Assembly: GCA_903905455.1 (NCBI GenBank)
Contig: CAIVGN010000055.1
Span: forward strand, 1-64,000
DNA length: 64,000 nt
Reading direction: 5' to 3'
Origin: an uncultured Archangium sp.
GTDB taxonomy: Bacteria > Myxococcota > Myxococcia > Myxococcales > Myxococcaceae
Shown: in pieces, positions 28,076 through 36,775 of the stretch
Layout of the letters: every line of letters starts with the position of its first letter
Position numbering within the stretch: position 1 is the stretch's first letter
Translations under genes and position numbers: made by a program
Notes under the pieces: model-generated
What the model was told of the DNA's origin: nothing
The model's database searches: none
What the model saw: the letters and a program-made list of their open reading frames with translations, nothing else

Positions 28076-29101
28076 ATGCAGCCCCGCTCCTCCGAGACGA
28101 CGCTTCCCCCTGGCGCGGTGGTCGATGGCCCGCTGACGGCTGCGCGCAAGGAGCTGTGGTCGCAGCTCCCCGCGTGGATGTTCTTCATCTACGGCGTGCT
28201 GCTGCTCAACACCGAGCTCACCAACTTCAGCCCCGCCCGCGGCGACCTCGCGCACACCGTCGTCTTCCCGCTCTCGGCCTTCGCGCTGTACCAGGTGGTG
28301 CGCTTCACCTCGGGCCACGCCACGCGGCGCACGTTGATGACCAGCCTCGTGCTGGCCCTGGGGTTCCCCACCGTCGTGTTCTTCTGGCACACGCCCTCGC
28401 CGCTCGCGCACGACACGCTCTTGCGCATCTACGAGTGGTCGAACTTCGCCTGGGCCGCGCTGCTCATCTGGCACCTCTGGGCCCACGACAGCACCCACGT
28501 CGCGCTCTTCTTCGGCGTCGGCCTCTTCTACGGCGCGGTGCTCGAGAAGGGCGGCATCCTGCTGGGCTTCTTCCACGAGACGAACCTCACCGACACCATG
28601 GTCCGGCCCTTCGTGGCCCCGGTCGCCACGATGATCGGCTGGAGCGTGGTGCTGGCCATGGCCACCTTCGTCACCTGGGGCCTGCGCAAGCGCGTGTCCT
28701 GGCTGCGCCGCTCGGCCCTGCTCTCGGCCCTCGCCGTGGGCACGCTGGCCACGTTGCTCGACCTGCAGATCGACCCCATCGCCACCGCCGTGGGCTGCTG
28801 GGTGTGGCACGAGACCTTGCCGGGCTGGTTTCACGGCGTGCCCCAGGTCAACTTCATCGCGTGGATGTGCGCGTTGGTGCCGTTCGGCTACGTGATGTTC
28901 CGCGTGCAGGAGCTCCGCGGCCTCGACGACGGCGCGCGCTGGGCGCGGCGGGACCTGCTCAGCTTGCTCGCCTGGACCCCCGCGGGGCTGCTGCTCGCCG
29001 CGCTCGCCTTCATCGGCGTGACCCTGGGCTTCGAGGGCGTGCAGGGCCCGAGCTGGACCCTGCTCAACCACTTCACCGCGCGCGTGCTCGCAGCGCTCTG
29101 A
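28076..29101 (+). CDS. CruF-like carotenoid biosynthesis membrane protein (DUF422)
   Basis: A 341-residue integral membrane protein with eight or more helices. Two conserved blocks of the CruF/DUF422 family are seen: the [16 protein letters not shown] region and [16 protein letters not shown] followed by [11 protein letters not shown]. CruF is a carotenoid 1',2'-hydratase. Family members also include C-1',2'-hydratase-like proteins with unclear substrates. The ATG lies in a short divergent gap from the haloalkane dehalogenase. No crt genes lie beside it, so it may act on carotenoid precursors made elsewhere. The nearby His-box hydroxylase (37219-37821) could be in the same general area of metabolism, but it is 8 kb away. 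Confidence 0.72.
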   Translation: MQPRSSETTLPPGAVVDGPLTAARKELWSQLPAWMFFIYGVLLLNTELTNFSPARGDLAHTVVFPLSAFALYQVVRFTSGHATRRTLMTSLVLALGFPTVVFFWHTPSPLAHDTLLRIYEWSNFAWAALLIWHLWAHDSTHVALFFGVGLFYGAVLEKGGILLGFFHETNLTDTMVRPFVAPVATMIGWSVVLAMATFVTWGLRKRVSWLRRSALLSALAVGTLATLLDLQIDPIATAVGCWVWHETLPGWFHGVPQVNFIAWMCALVPFGYVMFRVQELRGLDDGARWARRDLLSLLAWTPAGLLLAALAFIGVTLGFEGVQGPSWTLLNHFTARVLAAL

Positions 29102-29202
29102 GTCGTTCACACGGTGTGCACCGGCCTGCACAGCCGCGACTACACCGGTCGTCGTGAATCAAGGGGTTGGCGCTGCGCCCTGGGCTTGCACAGCAGGTTC
29201 GC

Positions 29203-30051
29203 ATGCTCACGAACCGCCCCGATGGAACCCTCGTCAAGAACCTCTCGGCCACCCGCGCGATCATGCCGCTGCTCATGGAGCGCCGGAACGAGTCGACGGT
29301 CTTCTTCGAGCAGGAGCTCGACGTCACCCAGACCATGCGCTTCGTCGAGCGCTACAACGCCGACCGCCCGGCCGGGGCGCGCATCACGCTCTTCCACGTC
29401 TTCATGTGGGCCGTGGGCAACGTGCTGCACGAGCGCCCGCGGCTCAACCGCTTCACCTCGGGCGGCCGCATCTACCAGCGCAAGGGGGTGCACCTCTCGT
29501 TCGCCGCGAAGAAGAAGAAGCTCGACGACGAGGCCTCGCTGGTCACCATCAAGCGCGAGGTGCAGGCCGGCGCGACGCTGGGCGAGGTCGCGGCGCTGTT
29601 GCAGGCCGACATCCGCAGCGGGCGCAGCGAGGCCCCGCGCCCGGAAGACCGCGAGCTGTCCCTGGCGAACTCCCTGCCCACCTTCCTGGTGAAGCTCGCC
29701 CTGCGCGCCATGCAGTGGGCCGACCGCTGGAACCTGCTGCCGGGCTCGGTCATCGCCCACGACCCGCTCTACACCAGCATGTTCGTCGCCAACCTCGGCA
29801 GCCTCGGCCTCGAGGCCGCGTTCCATCACCTGTACGAGTGGGGCAACTGCCCGTTCTTCGCCGCCCTCGGCCGCACGCGCACCGTCACCACGGAGCAGGG
29901 GGCGCGGCTGGTGTGCGTGGTGCGCTACTCGTTCGACGAGCGCATCGACGACGGCTTGTCGTGCGCGCGCTCGCTGGAGTTGGTGCAGCAGCGCGTCGAG
30001 CACCCGGACCGGTTCCAGGCGGCGCCCGAGGCGCTCGCGCTGGCCGCGTAG
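29203..30051 (+). CDS. 2-oxoacid dehydrogenase acyltransferase-like protein (E2 catalytic domain only)
   Basis: A 282-residue protein that resembles the E2 acyltransferase catalytic domain (CAT-like fold) but has no lipoyl or subunit-binding domain. It starts at the ATG at 29203; in-frame upstream residues are less convincing. Features include STVFFEQELDVTQTM, the ITLFHVFMWAVGNVLHERPR helix, RLNRF, SMFVANLGSLGLEAAFHHLY and FFAALGRTRTV. The motif that normally reads DHRxxDG near the C-terminus appears as FDERIDDG, so the catalytic His is replaced by Glu while the Asp-Gly is kept. It might be a non-catalytic or altered acyltransferase. The substrate is unknown. Confidence 0.72.
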   Translation: MLTNRPDGTLVKNLSATRAIMPLLMERRNESTVFFEQELDVTQTMRFVERYNADRPAGARITLFHVFMWAVGNVLHERPRLNRFTSGGRIYQRKGVHLSFAAKKKKLDDEASLVTIKREVQAGATLGEVAALLQADIRSGRSEAPRPEDRELSLANSLPTFLVKLALRAMQWADRWNLLPGSVIAHDPLYTSMFVANLGSLGLEAAFHHLYEWGNCPFFAALGRTRTVTTEQGARLVCVVRYSFDERIDDGLSCARSLELVQQRVEHPDRFQAAPEALALAA

Positions 30052-30069
30052 TCCCCGAGGGGGGAGGCT

Positions 30070-32208
30070 TCAGCTCCGCGAGGCGCGGCGGCGCAGGCGG
30101 GCGAGCAGGCCCAGCGCGAGGAGCGGCAGCGCGCCGGCGTCGAAGGTGGAGCAGTTGCAGCCCGCGCCCACGCCGCCCACGCGGCTCGGGCCATCGGCGG
30201 TGGTGCTGCTGCCCGAGGAGTTGGTGCCCGCGTCGGTGCCGCCGCTGCCGTTGCCGCCGCCGGTCCCCGTCCCGCCGCCCGTGCCGCCCCCGGTGCCGCC
30301 GCCCACGCCGCCGTCCTGCTCGGTGATGGGGAAGCAGAAGCGACCCTCGGCGACGCCGGTGCAGATCTCCCCGGCCGGGCACATCTCGAACTCGTCCTTG
30401 GTGCACAGCGAGCGGCACGTGCCGGTCACGCACTGCTGGTCGACGCCGCAGGCCGTCTCGTCGCGCCACACGAAGCAGCCCGAGGGGCCGCGCTGGCACG
30501 ACTGCGGGGCGCCGGCGCTGCACTGGGCCGCGCCCTCGGTGCAGGTGTCCTGGCAGGGGGGAATGCACACCCCGGTGTCGCACCGCTCACCGGCGCCGAG
30601 GTCGCACTGGCCGGTCTGGGTCCACGCGGTGCAGCCCATGGCGTTGAGCTGGCAGACCTCGGTGCCGCCGGTCGCGCCGCAGCGCTTCGTGCCCTGGGTG
30701 CAGGTCGTTGCGCACGCGTTGCACAGGCCGCCGTTGCAGTAGTTGTTCGGCGCGCACTGCTGCTGGGGGCCCCAGGCCGGGCAGTTGTTCACGTCGATGC
30801 CGCAGGTCTCGACGCCGGCGCCCTGGCAGCGCGTCTGGCCGGTGGTGCAGTTGGTGCCGCAGGTACCGCAGGCGCCGCCGCTGCAGAAGTTGGTGCAGGT
30901 CTGGCCGCCCTGCCACGTGGTGCAGCCCGAGGCATCGGCCACGCAGGTCTCGACGGTCTTGTTCGCGCAGCGCTTCGCGCCGGCGGTGCAGGTGCCGTTG
31001 CAACTGGCGCAGCTGCCGCCCTGGCAAACGCTGCCCACGGCGCAGGCCTGGGCGCGCCACTGGGTGCAGCCGGAGAGCACGCTCCACTCGCAGGTCTCGG
31101 CGCCGGTGGCGGTGCAGCGCGAGCCGCCGATGGTGCAGCCCTGGCACGAGTTGCAGCTTCCGGCGGCGCAGGTCTCGCCGTAGGCGCAGGTCTGGGCGGT
31201 CTGCCACGAGGTGCAACCCTGGGCGTTGGGCACGCACTGCTCGGCGTTGCCGTTGGCGCAGCGCACCGCGCCGGCCGTGCACGCGTTGCTGCAGGCCTGG
31301 CAGCTGCCGTTGCTGCAGGTCGAGCCGGCGCTGCACGCCTGCGTCACCCAGGTGGTGCAGCCGAGGCTCGCGTCCAGCTGGCAGGTCTGGCGCAGGCCCG
31401 CGCCGTTGCACACCGAGGCGCCCACGCTGCAGATGTCCTTGCAGCAGGTGGTGGTGTTCACCGCGATGGTGTTGAGCGCCGACTGGAGCTGCGCCTGGTT
31501 CGAGGCGACGTAGGCGCTGCCCGTGCCGCCGGCCGAGGCGATGGCGTCGAGCACGGCCTTGTTGTTGCCCGCGGTCAGCGTGCTGTCGAAGCCGACGACG
31601 AAGACCTTGATGCCCGAGGCGAGGAGCTGCTGGGCCGCGGTGACGGTGGCGCTCGAGTCGAGGCAGTCCTTGGAACCCAGCGCGCAGGTGCTGGCCGCCG
31701 GCGTGGGGCCACAACCCGGGGTGGTGGGCGCGCAGGAGTTGGCGTCGAGGGCGGTGTTGCAGTTGGGCAGGCCGTCGGTGATCAACAGCACGTAGGCGGG
31801 CGTCGCCAGGCCCTGGGCGAGCAGATGCGAGCGCACCGCCTGGAGCGAGGCGGCCGTCGGGGTGCCGCCGCCGGGGACCAGGGTGTTGTAGGCGCTGGTG
31901 ATGCCGGTGGTGGTGTCGGCGATGGGCGTGACGATGGTGCCCGCGGTGCAGTTGAACTGGGTGGTGTCCCGGGGGAACATCGCCGCGCCGAAACGGAAGC
32001 GGTTGCTGAAGGAGGTGGCGAGGGACGGGACGACCTGCTGCGCGATGCTCCACTTCGACGGGTTGCCCGCGCCGGCCGTCGATCCATCGGGGGCCTTGGC
32101 CATCGAGCCCGACTTGTCCTGCACGATGAAGAGGACCGGGAGCTCGCTACAAGGCGCCGCGGCGGCAACGGAAGCGGCGAGGACGAGGCTGGCGATCAGG
32201 CTGCGCAT
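30070..32208 (-). CDS. Secreted VWA-domain protein with Cys-rich repeats and MYXO-CTERM tail
   Basis: A 712-residue surface protein. It has a signal peptide (residues 1-18, ending AAAA), a von Willebrand factor A domain with MIDAS motif DKSGSM at the start (about 25-235), then about seven Cys-rich units (about 240-620) of the type C-x-x-C-x(2)-G-x-x-(R/K)C followed by GC-x-x-W and C. A Gly/Thr/Ser-rich linker follows (GGGTGGGTGG and similar). The last 30 residues fit the MYXO-CTERM signal (GAGCNCST, then a hydrophobic helix LPLLALGLLARL and RRR). In Myxococcota such a tail directs processing by a myxosortase (rhomboid-like/CAAX-type) and cell-surface display. Ligand is unknown; matrix or adhesion roles are common for such architectures. 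Confidence 0.87.
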   Translation of the reverse strand: MRSLIASLVLAASVAAAAPCSELPVLFIVQDKSGSMAKAPDGSTAGAGNPSKWSIAQQVVPSLATSFSNRFRFGAAMFPRDTTQFNCTAGTIVTPIADTTTGITSAYNTLVPGGGTPTAASLQAVRSHLLAQGLATPAYVLLITDGLPNCNTALDANSCAPTTPGCGPTPAASTCALGSKDCLDSSATVTAAQQLLASGIKVFVVGFDSTLTAGNNKAVLDAIASAGGTGSAYVASNQAQLQSALNTIAVNTTTCCKDICSVGASVCNGAGLRQTCQLDASLGCTTWVTQACSAGSTCSNGSCQACSNACTAGAVRCANGNAEQCVPNAQGCTSWQTAQTCAYGETCAAGSCNSCQGCTIGGSRCTATGAETCEWSVLSGCTQWRAQACAVGSVCQGGSCASCNGTCTAGAKRCANKTVETCVADASGCTTWQGGQTCTNFCSGGACGTCGTNCTTGQTRCQGAGVETCGIDVNNCPAWGPQQQCAPNNYCNGGLCNACATTCTQGTKRCGATGGTEVCQLNAMGCTAWTQTGQCDLGAGERCDTGVCIPPCQDTCTEGAAQCSAGAPQSCQRGPSGCFVWRDETACGVDQQCVTGTCRSLCTKDEFEMCPAGEICTGVAEGRFCFPITEQDGGVGGGTGGGTGGGTGTGGGNGSGGTDAGTNSSGSSTTADGPSRVGGVGAGCNCSTFDAGALPLLALGLLARLRRRASRS

Positions 32209-32242
32209 GACCTGATTATCGCCGGGGCACCGCTCGAGGTTT

Positions 32243-32276
32243 CGTAAATACGCGGTTTTCGGGTAATTTTCTTACG
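32243..32276 (+). promoter_or_regulatory. AT-rich inverted repeat upstream of the GAF histidine kinase
   Basis: CGTAA at 32243-32247 and TTACG at 32272-32276 form an inverted repeat with a 24-base spacer in a conspicuously AT-rich stretch 37 bases before the kinase start. The gap serves the divergent VWA gene too. It could be a promoter/operator region; no clear -35/-10 pair is identified. Confidence 0.3.
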
Positions 32277-32312
32277 GTCTGAGAGCAGATCGAGGCACTT
32301 CGGGGAGCGTCG

Positions 32313-34148
32313 ATGTCTGAATCGAAAGCGCTTTTACACGGCGATGGGCTGCTACGGGCCCTGACGGAGACGGCGCTCGAGGTGCAGCGGGCCCGCTTCG
32401 TCGATGAGCTGCTGTCCGCGGCGGGCGCGGGGCTCGAGAAGCTGGGCCTCGAGGTGGCGATCGTCTCGATGGACGAGAGCGGCTACGGGCTGCGCTACCT
32501 GACGAACCAGCCGCCGCTCCAGGCCCTGCGCAAGGCGGTGATTTCCGGCCCCCGCGAGGTGTTCGGCGGCCCCGAGTTCAAGGCGGTGACCGCCTCCGAG
32601 GAGCCCGTGCTGCTCACGGACCTGCGCGCGAGCATCGCCGGGTTCCTCGCGCAGAAGGGGAGCGCCGTCTCGCTGCTGGAGCTGCTGGTGAAGGTGCCCA
32701 ACGTCGGGGCGGTGGCGCCGTTGCACGTGCGGCGCTCGCAGTGGGGGGCGCTGGTGCTGATGCACGACGAGCTGCGCGAAGACGACCTGGCGATCATCCG
32801 CCTCTTCGCGCTGCAGCTGGGCTCGGCCATCGAGGTCTCCGACGGCTTCGAGCGGCTCGAGCGCCGCACCGCCGAGCTCGACCTGGTGCACGAGCTGGCG
32901 GTGGCCGGCCCGCGGGCCGACTCCCGGGCCATCTGTCGCCGCGCGCTGGAGACGGTGTGCCGCACCTCCGAGAGCGACAGCGGCATCCTCCACCGCTTCG
33001 ACGTCGAGTCGGGCGAGTACGTGATGGTGGGCGACGCCTTCGGGTACCACGGCAAGCTGGTCGACGCGTTCCGTCGGTTTCGGCTCGACCCGGCGCACCC
33101 GCTGTCGCGCGCCCCGTTGGCGATGGCGGCCCGCGATCTCCCCAATGGCGCCGAGCTGGTGATGGCCGAGGGCATCTCGCACATGGCGATGGTGCCGCTG
33201 GCCATCGAAGGCAAGCCGGTGGGGTTGCTCTCGTTGGCCCGCAACCACGACGTCGCCTACAACGAGAACGACGTCCGCTCGGCGGAGATCCTCGGGGTGC
33301 AGATGGCCTCGCTGCTCGAGCGCGCGCGCCTCTACGACGAGGCGAACCGGCTCTACGGCGACCTGAAGACCTCCTACGACGAGCTGGCCCGCACGCAGCA
33401 GGAGTTGGTGCGGCACGAGCGCCTCGCGGCCCTGGGCGAGCTGGCCGCGGTGATGGCCCACGAGGTGCGCAACCCGCTGGGCGTGATCTTCAACTCGTTG
33501 ACCACCTTGAAGCGGCTGCTGCGGCCCACCGGCGACGCCGAGATGTTGCTCAACATGGTGGGCGAGGAGGCCGACCGGCTCAACCGCATCGTCGGGGACC
33601 TGCTGGACTTCGTGCGGCCCTACGAGCTGGTGAAGAAGCCCATGGCCGTGGAGCCGATCATCGCCAGCGCCGTCGACGCCGTCTCGCAGTCGACGCTCAA
33701 CTCCAACGTGCGCGTCTTGACCGAGTTCCCGAAGGAGCTCCCCGCGTTCCCGCTCGACGCGCACCTGCTCAAGCAGGCGCTGGTGAACCTCATCGTCAAC
33801 GCGGCGCAGGCCATGCCCAAGGGCGGCACGGTGACGGTGCGCGCCACCGTGGAGCCGATGGGCGGCGTGCCGTGGCTCACGGTGCAGGTGCACGACGAGG
33901 GCGTGGGCCTGACGCAGCGGGCGACGGCGAAGATGTTCCAGCCCTTCTTCACCACCAAGGCCACGGGCACGGGCCTGGGCCTCGCGGTGGTCAAGCGCAT
34001 CGTCGACGCGCACCTGGGCGAGGTGACGGCCAAGGCCAACGACGACGGCGAGGGCACCACCTTCACCGTGCGGTTCCCCCCCACCACCGAGACGCGCAGC
34101 GGGGCGTTGACCCCTCCGCGGCCCTCGCCGGCGATCCGCCGCGGCTGA
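32313..34148 (+). CDS. GAF-domain sensor histidine kinase
   Basis: A soluble 611-residue kinase. The first 350 residues hold two GAF-like domains (the first ending around VAPLHVRRSQWGALVLMHDE; the second around GILHRF to VPLAIEGKPVGLLSLAR). A short helical linker leads to the HisKA domain with phosphoacceptor His383 in MAHEVRNPLG, and the HATPase domain carries LVNLIVNAAQAMP, HDEGVGL, FFTTKATGTGLGLAVV and GTTFTVRFPP. No receiver domain is attached and no response regulator lies next to it, so the partner must be elsewhere. GGGGAG precedes the ATG. It is separated from the convergent cyclase gene by only four bases. Confidence 0.85.
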   Translation: MSESKALLHGDGLLRALTETALEVQRARFVDELLSAAGAGLEKLGLEVAIVSMDESGYGLRYLTNQPPLQALRKAVISGPREVFGGPEFKAVTASEEPVLLTDLRASIAGFLAQKGSAVSLLELLVKVPNVGAVAPLHVRRSQWGALVLMHDELREDDLAIIRLFALQLGSAIEVSDGFERLERRTAELDLVHELAVAGPRADSRAICRRALETVCRTSESDSGILHRFDVESGEYVMVGDAFGYHGKLVDAFRRFRLDPAHPLSRAPLAMAARDLPNGAELVMAEGISHMAMVPLAIEGKPVGLLSLARNHDVAYNENDVRSAEILGVQMASLLERARLYDEANRLYGDLKTSYDELARTQQELVRHERLAALGELAAVMAHEVRNPLGVIFNSLTTLKRLLRPTGDAEMLLNMVGEEADRLNRIVGDLLDFVRPYELVKKPMAVEPIIASAVDAVSQSTLNSNVRVLTEFPKELPAFPLDAHLLKQALVNLIVNAAQAMPKGGTVTVRATVEPMGGVPWLTVQVHDEGVGLTQRATAKMFQPFFTTKATGTGLGLAVVKRIVDAHLGEVTAKANDDGEGTTFTVRFPPTTETRSGALTPPRPSPAIRRG

Positions 34149-34152
34149 GGGT

Positions 34153-36135
34153 CTATTTCTCCGAGAGGCGGACGATGGGGTCGCCCGTGTCGAGGGCGGC
34201 CAGGCGCAGCCGGTAGCCCGTCTCGCGGGGCGTCGCCTTCGCGTACGCCTGGGCGGTCTGCAGCGCGGTGCGCGCGGCCCTCAGGTCACCCGCGTCGGCG
34301 GACTTCACCGCGTCGGCCGAGGCCACCAGCTCGGCCTGCAGCGCGTCGGTCAGCGACGCGTCGCGGGCCTCGCCCATGACGTCGAAGCACTCGAGTGGGA
34401 TCGCCGCGCCCTTGGGGGCGTAGCGGCCCAGGGCCCGGAGCACGAAGTCACCGGGGTCGAGGTGCTGCACGACTTCTCCACTGATCAGCACCGAGGCGCC
34501 CAGCGGCTTGGTCATGCCTTCCATGCGCGAGGCCAGGTTCACGGTGCCGCCCAGCGCGGTGTAGCTGCGGTGCTGCGCGCTGCCGATGAGCCCGAGCACC
34601 GCGGGGCCGAAGTGCACCCCCACGCCCAGCCTGAGCTCGCCGAGCTTGCCTTCGTGGCGGTTGAGGCGCTCGAGCTCGGCGTGCATCAACAGCGCGGAGC
34701 GCACCGCGGCGCGGGCGGCCTGCCGGGGCGTGGTCTCGGTGCCGAAGAGGGCCATCACCGCGTCGCCGACGAACTTGTCGACCAGCCCGCCCATGGTCTC
34801 CACGCACGCGGCCATGCGCGAGAGCACCTGGTTGAGTGCGTCGACCAGCTCGACCGGGGTCAGCCCTTCGGCCGCCGAGGTGAAGCCGCGCAGGTCGGCG
34901 AAGAGCACCGCGAGCTCCACGCGTTGCCCACGGAAGCCGGCCTGGCCCGCCTCGCGCATCGCCAGTTCGACGGCGCTGCGTCCGAGGAACCGGCTGACGA
35001 CGTGCAGCGTCCACGCGTCGTTGCTGGCGCGGCGCAGCTCGTTCTCGACGTCGGCGCGCAGGGCCGTCGCCGAGGTGCCGTCGAGCAGCCGGAGCGCGCG
35101 CTGGAGGTATTCGACGTTGCGCCCGCCGTCGAAGAAGTCGGTCTGGAAGCGCGCCGCCGCCCGGGCGATGAGGGCGTGCTCGATGGGGTTGACCAGCGTC
35201 GAGCGCTCCACCGCGTCGAGCGCGCGCACGAAGGCGGCTTCGGCGTCGAGGGTGCGCTTCTCCATCACCGCGTGCTCGGCCTTCGTCACCTCGAGCAGCG
35301 CCAGCAACGTGGGCCGCTGCGCGGTGGGCACCTGGGCCAGGGTGTCGTCGATGGCGGCGAGCACTCCGGGGACCGCGGCGGGACGCAGGTGCACCAGCTC
35401 GCGGGCCTGCTCCACGGTGGCCACCGCGTGGCCGAAGACGTCGCCGGCCTGCTGGGCGGTCTGCCGCGCGCGCTCGAAGTACGAGAGGGCACCCTTGTGG
35501 TTGCCCAGGCCCCGCTCGCACTCGCCGAGGTGGGTGAGCAGTTGCGCGCGCAGGCGCAGGGAGCCGGGGCTCTTGCGCAGCACGATGTCGTGGTCTTTCT
35601 GGAACGCCTCGCGCGCCGCCAGCCAGTTGCCGTTCTCGAGCTCCAGGCGGGCGAGGTTGCCGAAGGTCAGCGCCGCGCCTTCTTCGTCACCGGCGGCTTC
35701 GCGCGTGGCCAGCGCCGTGCGGTACTCGATGCGCGCCTCTTCGACGAGGCCCTGGGACTGCAGCAGCCGCCCGAAGGAGTCGTGCACGCGGGGCCGGTAG
35801 CCGGGCGCGGCGAGGGTGAGCGCGTGGTTCATGGCGACCGTCGCTCGCAGGAAGTCACGCTCGCGGGCCGCCGAGACGCCGCGCAGGTGCCAGGTGCGCC
35901 CCTGCTCGGGCGGGGCGAGCTCGGGGAGCCGCGTGGCCAGCCAGGTGAGGCAGTGGCCGAGCACCTCGGTGAGGGCCGGCGTCGCGGCGCTCACCGTGGC
36001 CAGGGCGAGCACCTGCTGGGCCTCGGTGCCGGCGAACTCCGCGGGGTCGATGAGCGAAGGCGGCGGGTGCGCGAGGAGGGCCTCGACGGCCGCGCGGTGC
36101 GCTGGCGGGACCAGGGCTTCGAGGGTGGCGTGCAC
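34153..36135 (-). CDS. Class III adenylate/guanylate cyclase with TPR-like helical repeats
   Basis: A 660-residue protein. The first 400 residues are helical, TPR-like (for example GNLARLELENGNWLAAREAF, GECERGLGNHKGALSYFERA). The catalytic domain (about 408-580) has the two metal-binding Asp motifs FADLRGFT and VGDAVMALFG. The sequence YTALGGTVNLASRM holds Gly where most adenylate cyclases have an adenine-contacting Asp (GDTVN), so nucleotide specificity is uncertain. The start is GTG at 36135, two bases after the stop of the preceding lipoprotein gene, so coupling is likely. The 80-residue tail is helical. No signal or membrane segment is seen. The downstream signal (cAMP or cGMP) cannot be assigned. 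Confidence 0.8.
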   Translation of the reverse strand: MHATLEALVPPAHRAAVEALLAHPPPSLIDPAEFAGTEAQQVLALATVSAATPALTEVLGHCLTWLATRLPELAPPEQGRTWHLRGVSAARERDFLRATVAMNHALTLAAPGYRPRVHDSFGRLLQSQGLVEEARIEYRTALATREAAGDEEGAALTFGNLARLELENGNWLAAREAFQKDHDIVLRKSPGSLRLRAQLLTHLGECERGLGNHKGALSYFERARQTAQQAGDVFGHAVATVEQARELVHLRPAAVPGVLAAIDDTLAQVPTAQRPTLLALLEVTKAEHAVMEKRTLDAEAAFVRALDAVERSTLVNPIEHALIARAAARFQTDFFDGGRNVEYLQRALRLLDGTSATALRADVENELRRASNDAWTLHVVSRFLGRSAVELAMREAGQAGFRGQRVELAVLFADLRGFTSAAEGLTPVELVDALNQVLSRMAACVETMGGLVDKFVGDAVMALFGTETTPRQAARAAVRSALLMHAELERLNRHEGKLGELRLGVGVHFGPAVLGLIGSAQHRSYTALGGTVNLASRMEGMTKPLGASVLISGEVVQHLDPGDFVLRALGRYAPKGAAIPLECFDVMGEARDASLTDALQAELVASADAVKSADAGDLRAARTALQTAQAYAKATPRETGYRLRLAALDTGDPIVRLSEK

Positions 36136-36137
36136 CT

Positions 36138-36647
36138 TCAGGGCTCCACGCAGACGGTGCCGGTGCAGGTCAGCGGGGCAGGGCAACCGCCCGCGCACGC
36201 GGGGCGCTGGCAGAGGCCGGACCCGGTGGCGCTGCTGCAGACGTAGGGGGCGGGGCAGGCGGTGGTGGGGCTGCAGGTGCGGATCGCGCAGAGCCCCGCC
36301 GTGGTGCAGCGCCGCGCGCCGCCGCAGTCGGGGTCGGTGGTGCAGGAGAGTACGCAGGCGGCGAAGGAGCCGCAGTCGGTCGCGCCGGGGCAGTCGGCGG
36401 AAGAGCCGCAGCCGTTGCAGACGCCGCCGGGGGCGGTGGTGGTGCAGGTGGATTGGCCGGGGCAGTCGGCGTTGGTGCGGCACTGCACGGTGGCGAGCGG
36501 GCTGGTGGTGCCGCCGCCTCCGCCGGTCGAGGTGCCTCCGCCTCCTCCCGTCGAGGTGCCTCCGCCGGCGTCGAGGTCGGTCGGCGAGGTCATGGTTCCG
36601 CAAGAGAAGGCGAGAGCGACGAGCACGAGCAGGAGGCGGTGAGTCAT
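36138..36647 (-). CDS. Cys-rich lipoprotein
   Basis: A 169-residue lipoprotein with signal MTHRLLLVLVALAFSC (lipobox AFSC). A Gly/Thr-rich linker (GGGTSTGGGGGTSTGGGGGT) follows the anchor. The rest contains about 20 cysteines in units such as C-x-TNADCP and C-x-x-D-x-DC-x-G, in the style of the window's other Cys-rich lipoproteins. The ATG at 36647 is chosen because residues upstream are polar and arginine-rich. Its stop is two bases before the cyclase start, so both belong to one operon; a surface sensor feeding a cyclase is possible but unproven. Confidence 0.78.
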   Translation of the reverse strand: MTHRLLLVLVALAFSCGTMTSPTDLDAGGGTSTGGGGGTSTGGGGGTTSPLATVQCRTNADCPGQSTCTTTAPGGVCNGCGSSADCPGATDCGSFAACVLSCTTDPDCGGARRCTTAGLCAIRTCSPTTACPAPYVCSSATGSGLCQRPACAGGCPAPLTCTGTVCVEP

Positions 36648-36674
36648 GCGCGCGCGACCGTAGCGCAGACTCGC

Positions 36675-36754
36675 CCCCTCACCCTGGCCTGCGGGCGATG
36701 GTGCCAAGCTCGGCCCCTCACCCCAGCCCTCTCCCCGCTCGCGCAGGGAGAGGG
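36675..36754. repeat. Dispersed REP-like repeat, partial copies
   Basis: A 15-base stretch at 36675-36689 matches, in reverse complement, 55878-55892. A second stretch at 36711-36739 matches 55867-55895 in reverse complement at 27 of 29 positions. The 36727-36754 part also forms a nine-pair hairpin (CCCTCTCCC / GGGAGAGGG, ten-base loop). The copies lie between the divergent lipoprotein and DUF2378 genes. It resembles the GC-rich 'CCCTCTCC...GGAGAGGG' dispersed repeats found in many bacteria. Confidence 0.6.
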
Positions 36755-36775
36755 AGTCCCGGGTAGGTTGCTGGG

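Noticed and set aside
36711-36754. Intrinsic transcription terminator
   Set aside because: The hairpin is strong but has no T-run and lies between divergent genes, where no transcript would end; it matches a dispersed repeat instead.
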